Origin: DASZCR01 sp035942915
GTDB taxonomy: Bacteria; Acidobacteriota; Blastocatellia; Pyrinomonadales; Pyrinomonadaceae
Length of the DNA stretch: 20,775 bases
Assembly: GCA_035942915.1 (NCBI GenBank)
Contig: DASZCR010000008.1
Location: 1-20,775 of the forward strand
Direction of reading: 5' to 3'
In this document: positions 8,262 to 15,072 of the stretch, piece by piece
How positions within the stretch are numbered: position 1 is the first letter of the stretch
How the letters are laid out: each line of letters opens with the position of its first letter
Position numbers and translations under genes: made by a program
The notes under the pieces: generated by a model
The model's input: the letters and a program-made list of their open reading frames with translations, nothing else
Database searches by the model: none
What the model was told of the DNA's origin: nothing

Positions 8262-8874
8262 GCCAAAGAAATATAACGCACGGCATCACCGCGCCCACAT
8301 TAAACCTCTATGAGGGGCTTCTTGGCGAGGCGGCGGGTGCATGCCGTTGTTCGGCGGGGCACGGATGTTAGTGACAACTTTGATTGAGATGTATAGACCA
8401 CACTAGAGATAGAAATGCCTTGCCCGTATATTTTGTTCGTAGCAGGATGCGCGGCACTGAAAGGAGGCACGCTAAATGCGCCCCGCTTTCTTTCTTTTCG
8501 CCTTGTCCATTTTTTTCATTTTTTCCACACAATGTTCTGGTTAGGTGCGGCAAAAGCGACAAGTAATAGTTACTACCAACGACTGCCACAGCAAAAACAT
8601 TGTCCGTGCCTCGACCTTATGGTATAAGGCGTTGCCAGGTCATTAAGACACACGCACTCACAGTCGGCTCCGTTGTCTTATTGATGATTGATACTCTTTA
8701 AGCCTCACGAAGCATGAGGGCATTCCTAGCTCAGGCCGGTAGCCGCACCGGCTTTCAGCGAGCAGCACCCGGCGGCCGCACACACCATCCGCGCGTGTGA
8801 GCCGTGCTGTGGTTAAGTGTCGCCCGCAGACAAATCTCGGCGGATGACTCACAACGCCGGTCGGAGATGTAATC
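8262..8874. other. Gene-poor region: attC-like site, unassigned DNA, and TPR-gene leader
   Basis: The first part (8271-8357) is the attC-like element. From 8358 to about 8640 the DNA is AT-rich with poly-T/poly-A tracts; short frames exist on both strands, including a 73-codon minus frame at 8368-8589 that stops close to the attC-like site, but none has a recognisable product. From about 8700 to 8870 the sequence becomes GC-rich and stem-forming, for example AGGCCGGT (8733-8740) with ACCGGCTT (8747-8754), and CACAC/GTGTG arms further on. This could be a structured 5' leader of the TPR gene, but it matches no riboswitch I know. Confidence 0.35.
8271..8357 (-). repeat. Integron attC-like recombination site
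   Basis: On the minus strand the element runs from a GCCGAAC/GAACAAC box, through GGCATGCACCCGCCGCC, a centre containing CCTC-ATA-GAGG, then GGCGCGGTGATGCC and GCGTTATAT. The two long arms pair as GGCATgCACCcGCcGCC against GGCATCACCGCGCC, that is, an imperfect palindrome with single unpaired bases, as in attC sites. Total length of 87 bases is within the attC range. The terminal box GTTATAT departs from GTTRRRY at one position. The methyltransferase start codon lies about 50 bases beyond, as expected for a cassette gene. No integrase is in the window. Confidence 0.45.
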
Positions 8875-10512
8875 TTGAAAAAACTACTCGTCGCAGTTTT
8901 GCTGTCAATCAGTTTCTCGTCCCTCGCCCCGGCGCAGACGCCGCCCGCCCCTCCGTCGCGGAGCGCGAGCGAGCAAAGGCAGGTTGAGTCCGCCAAGCCG
9001 TCGCCCTCGCCTGATGTCAGTAATCCCGCTCAGGGCCAGTCATCAGCCGCGCAGGAGATTTCGACTGAACTGGAGGGGCTTGACAAGACATCAAGTCCGG
9101 CGAACCAAGCAGCGGCCGCAGATTATATGCCGCCACCCCCCGGCGACAACGGGCCGCGCGACGGCATATATCATGCTATGTTGACTGTGCTTGACGCGCA
9201 GGCGGGAAGGGTTGAGCAGGCCAAGGCCAACGCCACGAAGGCCGTGCGGCTGTTGGCAAACCCTAACGGCGACGGCCAGTTTTACGCCAGAGGGGTGGCC
9301 CAGCAGGAGTTGGGAAATTATGACTTGGCGCTCGCAGACTTCGACAAGGCTATCCAACTTAACCCGCAAAGGGCAATAGTCTACTATAGCCGGGGCTTGG
9401 CTTACTCCAGCAAAGGCGACAGCGACCGCGCGGTCGCTGAATACGACAAAGCCATCCAACTGAACCCTAAACTGGCGGGTGCTTACTCGGCGCGGGGCAG
9501 AATTTACTCCGCCAAAGGCGACTATAAGCGCGCGCTCGCCGACTTCGACAAAGCTATCAACCTAACTCCCCAGCGGGCGTACGACTACCGCTTTCGGGGC
9601 GAAGTTTACGCCGAAAAAGGCGAGCACGACCGCGCCATTGCCGATTTCAACAAGGCCATCGAACTGAACCCCAAATGGAAGGACGCCTACTACCACAGGG
9701 GTAACTCTTACTACCGTAAAGGCGACCGCGACAGCGCCATTGCCGACTTCAGCAAGGCTCTCGAACTAGACTCTAAGGATGCCGACGGCTACCACCTGCG
9801 GGCTATCCTCTATGCCGAAAAAGGCGAGCATGACCGTGCAATCGACGACTATTCAAAGGCCATCGAACTAAATCCTCGACTGGCTACTGCCTACCAAAAC
9901 CGGGGCGAGGCTTACTCCGTCAAGCGTGATTACGACCGCGCAATCCCAGATTTCGACAAGGCCATCCAGTTAGACCCCAAACTAGCTGACGCCTACGTCT
10001 ATCGTGGCTACGCGTACTTCGTCAAAGGCGACAGCGAACGCGCGATGGCCGACTTCGACAAGGGCATCCAACTGAACCCACAAGTGACGCCCGCCTACTA
10101 CTACCGTGGTTCTCTGCACTCCAGCAAGGGCGACTACGACCTCGCGATTGCCGACTTCGACAAGCTCGTCCAACTGGCCCCTGAACGGATGCTCGGCCAC
10201 GCTTACTTCAATCGGGGCATCGCTCACGCCAAAAAAGGCGACCACGACCGCGCGCTCGCAGACTTCGACAGAGTCATCAAGCTGAAACCGCGAAACGCGG
10301 CTCCCTACATCTCTCGTGGTGACTCCTATTCGAGTAAAGGCGAATACGGCCGTGCTATTGCCGACTATTCGGAGGCCATCAGACTCGAACCCGCTTCCGC
10401 TCCGGCATATCAAAACAGAGCGAAGGCTTATGAAAAACTTGGCGAGAGTATCAAAGCTCAGGCAGACCGTGAGAAGGCCGCCGAGTTGGAGAAGCAGCAG
10501 ACGAAGCCATAA
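8875..10512 (+). CDS. Secreted tetratricopeptide (TPR) repeat protein
   Basis: 545 residues. A signal peptide is clear (MKKLLVAVLLSISFSSLAPAQ, cleavage near residue 20). A low-complexity Pro/Ser/Ala-rich linker follows, then twelve consecutive TPR units fill residues 136-545. Each is 34 residues (the ninth has 36), with the consensus YxxRGxxYxxKGDxDRAIADFDKAIQLNP. TPR solenoids bind other proteins, so a periplasmic scaffold or envelope-assembly role is plausible; the partner is unknown. The start is a TTG, seven bases after GGAGAT; no in-frame ATG is nearby that would keep the signal peptide. The last repeat is degenerate (EKAAELEKQQTKP), as usual for a capping helix. The gene converges on the GH25 lysozyme gene. 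Confidence 0.88.
   Translation: MKKLLVAVLLSISFSSLAPAQTPPAPPSRSASEQRQVESAKPSPSPDVSNPAQGQSSAAQEISTELEGLDKTSSPANQAAAADYMPPPPGDNGPRDGIYHAMLTVLDAQAGRVEQAKANATKAVRLLANPNGDGQFYARGVAQQELGNYDLALADFDKAIQLNPQRAIVYYSRGLAYSSKGDSDRAVAEYDKAIQLNPKLAGAYSARGRIYSAKGDYKRALADFDKAINLTPQRAYDYRFRGEVYAEKGEHDRAIADFNKAIELNPKWKDAYYHRGNSYYRKGDRDSAIADFSKALELDSKDADGYHLRAILYAEKGEHDRAIDDYSKAIELNPRLATAYQNRGEAYSVKRDYDRAIPDFDKAIQLDPKLADAYVYRGYAYFVKGDSERAMADFDKGIQLNPQVTPAYYYRGSLHSSKGDYDLAIADFDKLVQLAPERMLGHAYFNRGIAHAKKGDHDRALADFDRVIKLKPRNAAPYISRGDSYSSKGEYGRAIADYSEAIRLEPASAPAYQNRAKAYEKLGESIKAQADREKAAELEKQQTKP
9280..10509 (+). repeat. Twelve tandem 102-bp TPR-coding units
   Basis: The TPR part of the gene is a tandem series of 102-bp units (one 108 bp) with recurring blocks such as GACTTCGACAAGGC and AAAGGCGA. 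They are diverged but close enough to allow unequal recombination, so repeat number may vary among strains. Confidence 0.8.
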
Positions 10513-10531
10513 TCGTTCGGACAGACAATGT

Positions 10532-10556
10532 GCCCCTGCTACGCGGCCGTCGGGGC
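10532..10556. terminator. Weak hairpin between convergent genes
   Basis: GCCCC (10532-10536) pairs with GGGGC (10552-10556) across a 15-base GC-rich loop, in the 52-base gap between the TPR gene and the GH25 gene that end toward each other. It is short and has no T-tract, so it is only a possible terminator. Confidence 0.25.
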
Positions 10557-10564
10557 GGATGGTG

Positions 10565-11191
10565 TTATGAGGTTGCGTAGCCCCACAGACGCGTCAACCC
10601 ATCCATCTCCCCGTTGAATTGGTCTCTATCACAGTTGCCGACGCCCGCCACAGAATGCGGCTCCGGGCCAACCGTTCCATCCGTGTATTGCCACATCGTC
10701 CACGTCGCCCAATTGGCCGGGACGCGCGGCGTCGAGCCGTATTCGGAGAGCCAGAACCAGCAATTCGCCAGAGTCGGATTCTTGTTCTCTCCCAACAGTT
10801 CTTTGATATATGAGCCGGAGTAGAAACCCGGCCAGCGCCCGGTCGCCGTCTGCACAGTGGTAACGAACTGCTCCGCCCCGGCGAGCGTCATGCTGGAGCC
10901 GGTCGGGTTCTGCTCGAAGTCGAGCACCAGCAAGTCGGTCGGCTGAGGGTTCACGACAGAGAGGAAATGTTGCGCCTGCGCTGCCGCGTCGTCACCCGTC
11001 GCGAAGTGATAGGCTCCCCACCACAGACCGGCGGCGAGAGCTTGGCTGCGACGAGTCGAATACGTCGGGTCAACTTGGGAGAGACCTTCGGTTGCTTTAT
11101 GAATGATGCCAACGATACCAGCAGCTTTGACGGCGCTGAAGTCTGTGACATGGTTGAAGTGGGACAGGTCGATGACGACATTCAATGTCAT
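10565..11191 (-). CDS. GH25-family lysozyme (N-acetylmuramidase)
   Basis: 208 residues forming one GH25 TIM-barrel domain. The first strand gives VIDLSHF with Asp8, and the fourth gives LLVLDFEQN with Asp91 and Glu93, the DxE pair used for catalysis. GIIHKATEG, GAYHFATGDDAAAQAQHF, PGFYSGSYIKELLG, and WTMWQYTDG are also typical. These enzymes cut the beta-1,4 bond between N-acetylmuramic acid and N-acetylglucosamine in peptidoglycan. The start has a GGAGG seven bases before the ATG and no signal peptide, so export would need a holin, a non-classical route or lysis. No phage structural genes surround it. There is no separate cell-wall-binding domain. Confidence 0.88.
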   Translation of the reverse strand: MTLNVVIDLSHFNHVTDFSAVKAAGIVGIIHKATEGLSQVDPTYSTRRSQALAAGLWWGAYHFATGDDAAAQAQHFLSVVNPQPTDLLVLDFEQNPTGSSMTLAGAEQFVTTVQTATGRWPGFYSGSYIKELLGENKNPTLANCWFWLSEYGSTPRVPANWATWTMWQYTDGTVGPEPHSVAGVGNCDRDQFNGEMDGLTRLWGYATS

Positions 11192-11281
11192 ATGGGAGCC
11201 TCCGAGTTAAACGTTGCACTGATGCTTGTGACGACTAATCGCAAACACACGCTTCAAGCCCGCGTGGTATCCAAAGACAGT

Positions 11282-11809
11282 TCACCGAGATGTCGCGCGT
11301 CGTCGCGGCCTGCTGCTCCGCCGACTCCTGCGCGGAGCGGTCTGTCTTTTCTTCACCGCAGGAGTCCTCGCGGGCGCGGCTGTGGCTGGCGTGTCCGTGC
11401 CCCTCGCTGTTGCCGGAGTGTCGCTCGCGGCGAGTGCGGCGGCGCGCGCACGAACAGCCGCATCCTCAGCAGTTGCTATCGCGGCCTCCAGACGCGAGCG
11501 GCTGGCGCTGAGGCTCGCGCGTTGCTCCTCTAACGCTGCCTTCTGTCGCTCAAGTTGCTCGCGCCGCTGGTCGCGCAGGGCTGCGGCGTTCGTCGTCCCG
11601 ACCAGAGCGACACTGCGTTGGATGTTCTCAGGCCGCAGGTCTTCGTCCAGTTGACGTGCGCGCTCCTGCAACTCCGTCTCCTTGTCTGACACTTCGCGGA
11701 GTTGCGCGCGCAGCCTTTCCGCCTGTTCCTCGAACTTGGCCGCGTCCTGCGCCCACGCCGCCCCGACCGCAACGAGAATGATAAACGCGCTTCTGATGAA
11801 TCGCCCCAT
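11282..11809 (-). CDS. Exported coiled-coil protein with highly basic tail, hypothetical
   Basis: 175 residues, not a family I recognise. A signal peptide (MGRFIRSAFIILVAVGAAWAQ) is followed by two long charged helices with heptad character: about 24-60 (KFEEQAERLRAQLREVSDKE and on) and 80-118 (RDQRREQLERQKAALEEQRA and on). An Ala/Thr/Pro-rich linker leads to a tail of mostly Arg, Ser and Lys (KKRQTAPRRSRRSSRPRRRA). Such a tail could bind nucleic acid or anionic cell-wall polymers, but that is a guess. AGGAGG lies five bases before the ATG. The YceI-family gene starts upstream on the same strand and ends 46 bases before this start, so the two are probably one transcript. Confidence 0.65.
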   Translation of the reverse strand: MGRFIRSAFIILVAVGAAWAQDAAKFEEQAERLRAQLREVSDKETELQERARQLDEDLRPENIQRSVALVGTTNAAALRDQRREQLERQKAALEEQRASLSASRSRLEAAIATAEDAAVRARAAALAASDTPATARGTDTPATAAPARTPAVKKRQTAPRRSRRSSRPRRRATSR

Positions 11810-11855
11810 TTTTCCTCCTGCCCCGAACGTGGCCTGATTGCCTGTGAACGAAAAT

Positions 11856-12572
11856 TCAATATTGATGAGCTACGATATCGAAGATGAATTTCAGCTTGTC
11901 CCGCACACGGACTGTCCCGTGCGCGACTGATGCGGTCTTGACGTTGTAATCACTACGCTTGATAGAGAACTCGCCGCGCGCACGGAGGTCGCGTCCTTCC
12001 AGCGTCACTACTGCGGGGATAGAGATGTGCCGGGTGACCCCGTGCAAGGTCAGGTCGCCCTCGATGCGTGCCTGATACTGCCCGACGGAGATTGGTGTGG
12101 CGAAAATATCTGTGCTCTTAAAAACAATTTCAGGATATTTCTCGGTCTCAAGCACGACCTCGCGCATCTCTTTGTTGATAATCTGTTTCTGCTGCTCGGT
12201 GAACACCTCGCGCGTTTCCACCAGCGAGTCTGCGCGGATGGTGAAGTGCAGAGAGGCGGGGCTTACAGCAACTGTAGTAACCTGCGCTTCGCCGGTGAAA
12301 TCCTGAACCGCAATAAGGTGGTCGTGCCCCTTAAACCACAACAATCCGCCGGAGAAGGCGCGCACGATAAAACGGCTCTGCTTTGCATCCAGCCGAAACC
12401 GGAGGGAGAGCGATGGCTGTCTGGCAGACGGCGTCTGCGTGAGGCTGGCATTAGCTCCGGCCTGCGGCTGCTCAGACTGAGTTGATGTCTGCGCGCGCGT
12501 CGAGGAAGAAGGGTGAATCTGATGGAATCCCAATACCAATGCACCTGTCAGCAAGAGCATTGAAGGTTTCAT
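11856..12572 (-). CDS. YceI-family secreted protein
   Basis: 238 residues. An N-terminal signal sequence (MKPSMLLLTGALVLGFHQIH) is followed by a Gln/Ser/Thr-rich linker and a YceI domain from about residue 58: FRLDAKQSRFIVRAFSGGL, LVETREVFTEQQKQIINKEM, EKYPEIVFKST, IEGDLTLHGVTRHISIPAVV and FSIKRSDYNVK are family signatures. YceI proteins are lipocalin-like beta barrels that bind isoprenoid or other long hydrophobic molecules in the periplasm; ligand and role here are unknown. The GHDHLIAVQDFTGEA segment marks the subgroup often annotated as YceI in environmental bacteria. Shine-Dalgarno GAGGAGG lies eight to nine bases before the ATG. Confidence 0.87.
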   Translation of the reverse strand: MKPSMLLLTGALVLGFHQIHPSSSTRAQTSTQSEQPQAGANASLTQTPSARQPSLSLRFRLDAKQSRFIVRAFSGGLLWFKGHDHLIAVQDFTGEAQVTTVAVSPASLHFTIRADSLVETREVFTEQQKQIINKEMREVVLETEKYPEIVFKSTDIFATPISVGQYQARIEGDLTLHGVTRHISIPAVVTLEGRDLRARGEFSIKRSDYNVKTASVAHGTVRVRDKLKFIFDIVAHQY

Positions 12573-12940
12573 GGACTTTTCCTCCTCGACGAAGACATCT
12601 TCATAAACGTGGGAGCATGAAACAGCTTTTACTTCAATTGAAATTTCAAATCAATGTTACCAGCAATCAACGCCCGAATTAACCTGCCGTGAAGCGCCTC
12701 CGCAAAAGCCTTTCATCTCGCGGATACAAGCAGATTACTCCTGCTTACTCCCCATCATCCTGCGTTACTCTCAATTCCCGCCACAGTCTCTTATCACATG
12801 ATGATATTTCTCGACATGCTGACCATTACTCGTCCACACTGCTCCAACGGCCAAAGAAGAAGGGGTACAGGGCATTCCAAGCCCCTGCACCCCTCATGCT
12901 CACCGCGCGTTCCCTGTTGCAGATGAACAACCCTTGTGCC
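12573..12940. other. Intergenic region with no gene seen
   Basis: Between the YceI start and the end of the P-domain protein. It is relatively AT-rich near 12610-12670, where the promoter of the YceI gene should lie, though I cannot pick out clear boxes. The only strong structure is the hairpin terminator near 12852-12893. A + frame at 12689-13102 has no family features and overlaps the real gene, so I treat it as noise. Confidence 0.5.
12852..12893 (-). terminator. Rho-independent terminator of the P-domain/LTD gene
   Basis: On the minus strand GGGGTGCAGGGGC (12893-12881) pairs with GCCCTGTACCCC (12873-12862) with one mismatch and one bulge around a 7-base loop, and is followed by TTCTTCTTT. 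It lies about 50 bases beyond the stop codon at 12941, in the right orientation to end that transcript. Confidence 0.65.
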
Positions 12941-14833
12941 TTACGGCAGGGCTTCGATATTGATGTAGAACTTAAAGTTGCCGGTCTGCTGAATGCCCAA
13001 CAAAAAGCGCAAGTCAATGCTTGCCCCATTAGCCAGCGGCGTCGCCAGCGTCACCGTCCCCGCCGACATGCTCGAATTAAAACCCCCTCCGTTCGGCTGT
13101 GAAGGTGGCTGCTCCAACGTCGTCCCCTGCACCGTCACATTGCTCGTCCCAGAACCGCACGGCGCACGGTCTACCGTCACCACCACCGCCGTCGATGTTC
13201 TCGGACGCAGGTCAGCTATCCCCGAAGGAGCCGGAAACGTCGTGATATCGATGATGCGGAACCTCAAGCGTGTCACATTGCCGCCCGTGTTGTTCGTGTA
13301 AGTGCGTCGAATGTCGAGCGTCCCGAAGGTCGAATTGTTCGACGGGTCGGAGGTGAAATCGCGCACTCGATTAGGCGGTGAAGCCGAGCCGACGCAAGGG
13401 TCGAGCAGGTTGGAAGTGAACGAAGCGTTGCGCTGGATGGGCGAGGAGAGATTCTCCGACCCCGGCGCTCCGAGACGTTGACCCGCTCCGGCCGAAGTGC
13501 CGTTAGTATCGACGAAGACGAAGTTCGAGGCGTTGTTATCGGTGTCGATGAGCGTCCCCGTCGAGGGACAGTTACCGAAGGTCGTGATGGAGCCGCTCTT
13601 ACCGCAGTTATCGCGGTAGAAGGAATAATCAATCGAGAAGGGTGTCAGTGCCGGATAGCCCGTGCCTTCTTTGTAGAGTGTATTGGCTTCCGAGGTAGAG
13701 CCGACTGCGTCGAGACGATTAGCGAGTGTGAAGCCGGCAGAGAGGCTGGTCTGGAACAGTGCGATGCCTGCGTTGTCTGGAATGTCTGTTGTGTAGGTGG
13801 CATCGCCTGTGGCGGTCGTGCCGTTGCCTGCCGGATAAGAGGCCAGCGAGTAGCCGACCGAGTTGACGCAGAGGTAATGGCCGCGAGTCGGAATGACTGT
13901 GCCGTTCGGGATAGTGCAGCGCGCGACGCCGTCACTGGCGACGACGGAATAGCCCGTGCCGCCGCCCACGTCGGCGACGGTGAGGTCAGCACCCGAATTG
14001 TTGAAGATTTCGATGAACTCATCGTTCGCGCCGTTCGGCCCGCGCACGCGGAACTCGCTGATAAGGAGCGCGCCGGGAGCGAGCGGAGCAGCCGCCTGCG
14101 TGATGTTGAGCGACCAGCCGCCACTGATGCTGCCGCCGTCGCCCGAAAGGTCGTCGACGATGTAGAGCGACCACGCGCCGTTGGCCTGCGCCGCCGTCAT
14201 GCCGTTGAACTTGCTGGCGAAGGTGGCCGTGCCGCCCGGTGCGGCATCGTCTGTCGGATGCACGGCAGCGGGCGCGGGAGACGGGAAGGTATCGGTCGTG
14301 TTGACGGCCGTCGGACGGAACGTGCCGGAGGCGAGCGGCCCGGCGTCGGGAATCGCGCTCGCGGCCGCGTCGTCGAGCGTGATGGTGATGTTCGAGGCGG
14401 CGGTCGAGCCGCCGACATCAGACCAGATAATCAGCTTCGCGCCGTTCGGGGCGACGAGCATCATGTCGGTGTCGTCAGGGAAGGTGTGGTTATAGCCCGT
14501 GATGGTGACAGTCACCTTAGAGACGTTGCCGGTCAGGCCGCTGACGTTGATGGTCGAAGGATAGGGATTAGCGGGCGTCGGTGGGGTCGCCCCGTCTGTC
14601 AGTGTGATAGCGGATGTGTTTGAGAACACAACATTGGCCGTGCCCTCGTCGAACTCAGCGGCCGGGGGCACCCCGCCAGTCGAGTCCTGCTCGGACTGGG
14701 CGGTCTGCACAGGTTGCGCTGGCGCGAGCGTTCGTGCGCGCTGTGCCAAGACGACCGCCTGCGTCGAAAGAAGGGAGAAGCAGATTAGGAACGCAGTCGC
14801 AGAGGCACGCAACCGTCGTGACGGGGAATGCAT
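12941..14833 (-). CDS. Secreted protein with P-domain-like and lamin-tail-like regions
   Basis: 630 residues. A signal peptide ends near LSTQAVVLAQ (about residue 30). Residues about 67-245 resemble the proprotein-convertase P domain: STINVSGLTGNVSKVTVTIT, HTFPDDTDMMLVAPNGAKLI, and NGAWSLYIVDDLSGDGGSIS before GGWSLNI. Residues about 250-400 read like a lamin-tail (LTD) domain: LLISEFRVRGPNGANDEFIE followed by IFNNSGADL and VIPTRGHYLCV. The remaining third is a beta-rich region (RRTYTNNTGGNVTRLRFRI) seen in related secreted proteins. No protease catalytic domain is present. Both domains are common in large surface proteins, so an adhesive or structural role is likely. AAGGAG precedes the ATG by nine bases. 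Domain names come from motif recognition, not a search. Confidence 0.75.
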   Translation of the reverse strand: MHSPSRRLRASATAFLICFSLLSTQAVVLAQRARTLAPAQPVQTAQSEQDSTGGVPPAAEFDEGTANVVFSNTSAITLTDGATPPTPANPYPSTINVSGLTGNVSKVTVTITGYNHTFPDDTDMMLVAPNGAKLIIWSDVGGSTAASNITITLDDAAASAIPDAGPLASGTFRPTAVNTTDTFPSPAPAAVHPTDDAAPGGTATFASKFNGMTAAQANGAWSLYIVDDLSGDGGSISGGWSLNITQAAAPLAPGALLISEFRVRGPNGANDEFIEIFNNSGADLTVADVGGGTGYSVVASDGVARCTIPNGTVIPTRGHYLCVNSVGYSLASYPAGNGTTATGDATYTTDIPDNAGIALFQTSLSAGFTLANRLDAVGSTSEANTLYKEGTGYPALTPFSIDYSFYRDNCGKSGSITTFGNCPSTGTLIDTDNNASNFVFVDTNGTSAGAGQRLGAPGSENLSSPIQRNASFTSNLLDPCVGSASPPNRVRDFTSDPSNNSTFGTLDIRRTYTNNTGGNVTRLRFRIIDITTFPAPSGIADLRPRTSTAVVVTVDRAPCGSGTSNVTVQGTTLEQPPSQPNGGGFNSSMSAGTVTLATPLANGASIDLRFLLGIQQTGNFKFYINIEALP

Positions 14834-14898
14834 ATAGTGGTACTCCTTAGAAGCGGCCGAAGAGAGGCCGGGAACTGGAAGAACGGGTTAACTACCTT

Positions 14899-14930
14899 TG
14901 ACCCGCAAAGCGGAATGCCGGTGGGTCAAC
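14899..14930. promoter_or_regulatory. Inverted repeat upstream of the P-domain/LTD gene
   Basis: TTGACCC (14899-14905) and GGGTCAA (14924-14930) form a perfect 7-bp inverted repeat with an 18-base spacer, about 70-100 bases before the start codon of the leftward P-domain/LTD gene. The position suits an operator or activator site. No promoter boxes with good spacing are evident, so the role is a guess. Confidence 0.3.
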
Positions 14931-15072
14931 TCCTGACGGATGGATGCGCTGCCAGCAGCGCCATCGTAAATACTACAAGTGCCCTATGAATTTGTACAGC
15001 ACTTTTACCGAACGAGTGTTCAACACATCCGACGCTGCGGCACATCGGACGCGCCTCTGCGGGAAGGGCTTT

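Noticed and set aside
8384..8627. Small overlapping + strand ORFs of 60-70 codons
   Set aside because: They lie in low-complexity T-rich DNA, overlap each other in different frames, lack Shine-Dalgarno sites and have no recognisable product.
9280..10509. Regular repeats that might suggest a CRISPR or satellite array
   Set aside because: The 102-bp period encodes 34-residue TPR units in one frame with conservative codon changes, so it is a protein repeat.
10565..11191. Prophage suggested by a GH25 lysozyme
   Set aside because: No integrase, capsid, tail, holin or terminase gene is present nearby, and neighbours are ordinary chromosomal secreted proteins.
12689..13102. 137-codon + strand ORF
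   Set aside because: It runs from intergenic DNA into the antisense of the P-domain/LTD gene and over its terminator hairpin, and has no domain features.
13478..14623. 381-codon open frame on the + strand
   Set aside because: Antisense to the P-domain/LTD gene; the translation is Arg/Glu/Val-rich and repetitive, typical of a GC-rich shadow frame.
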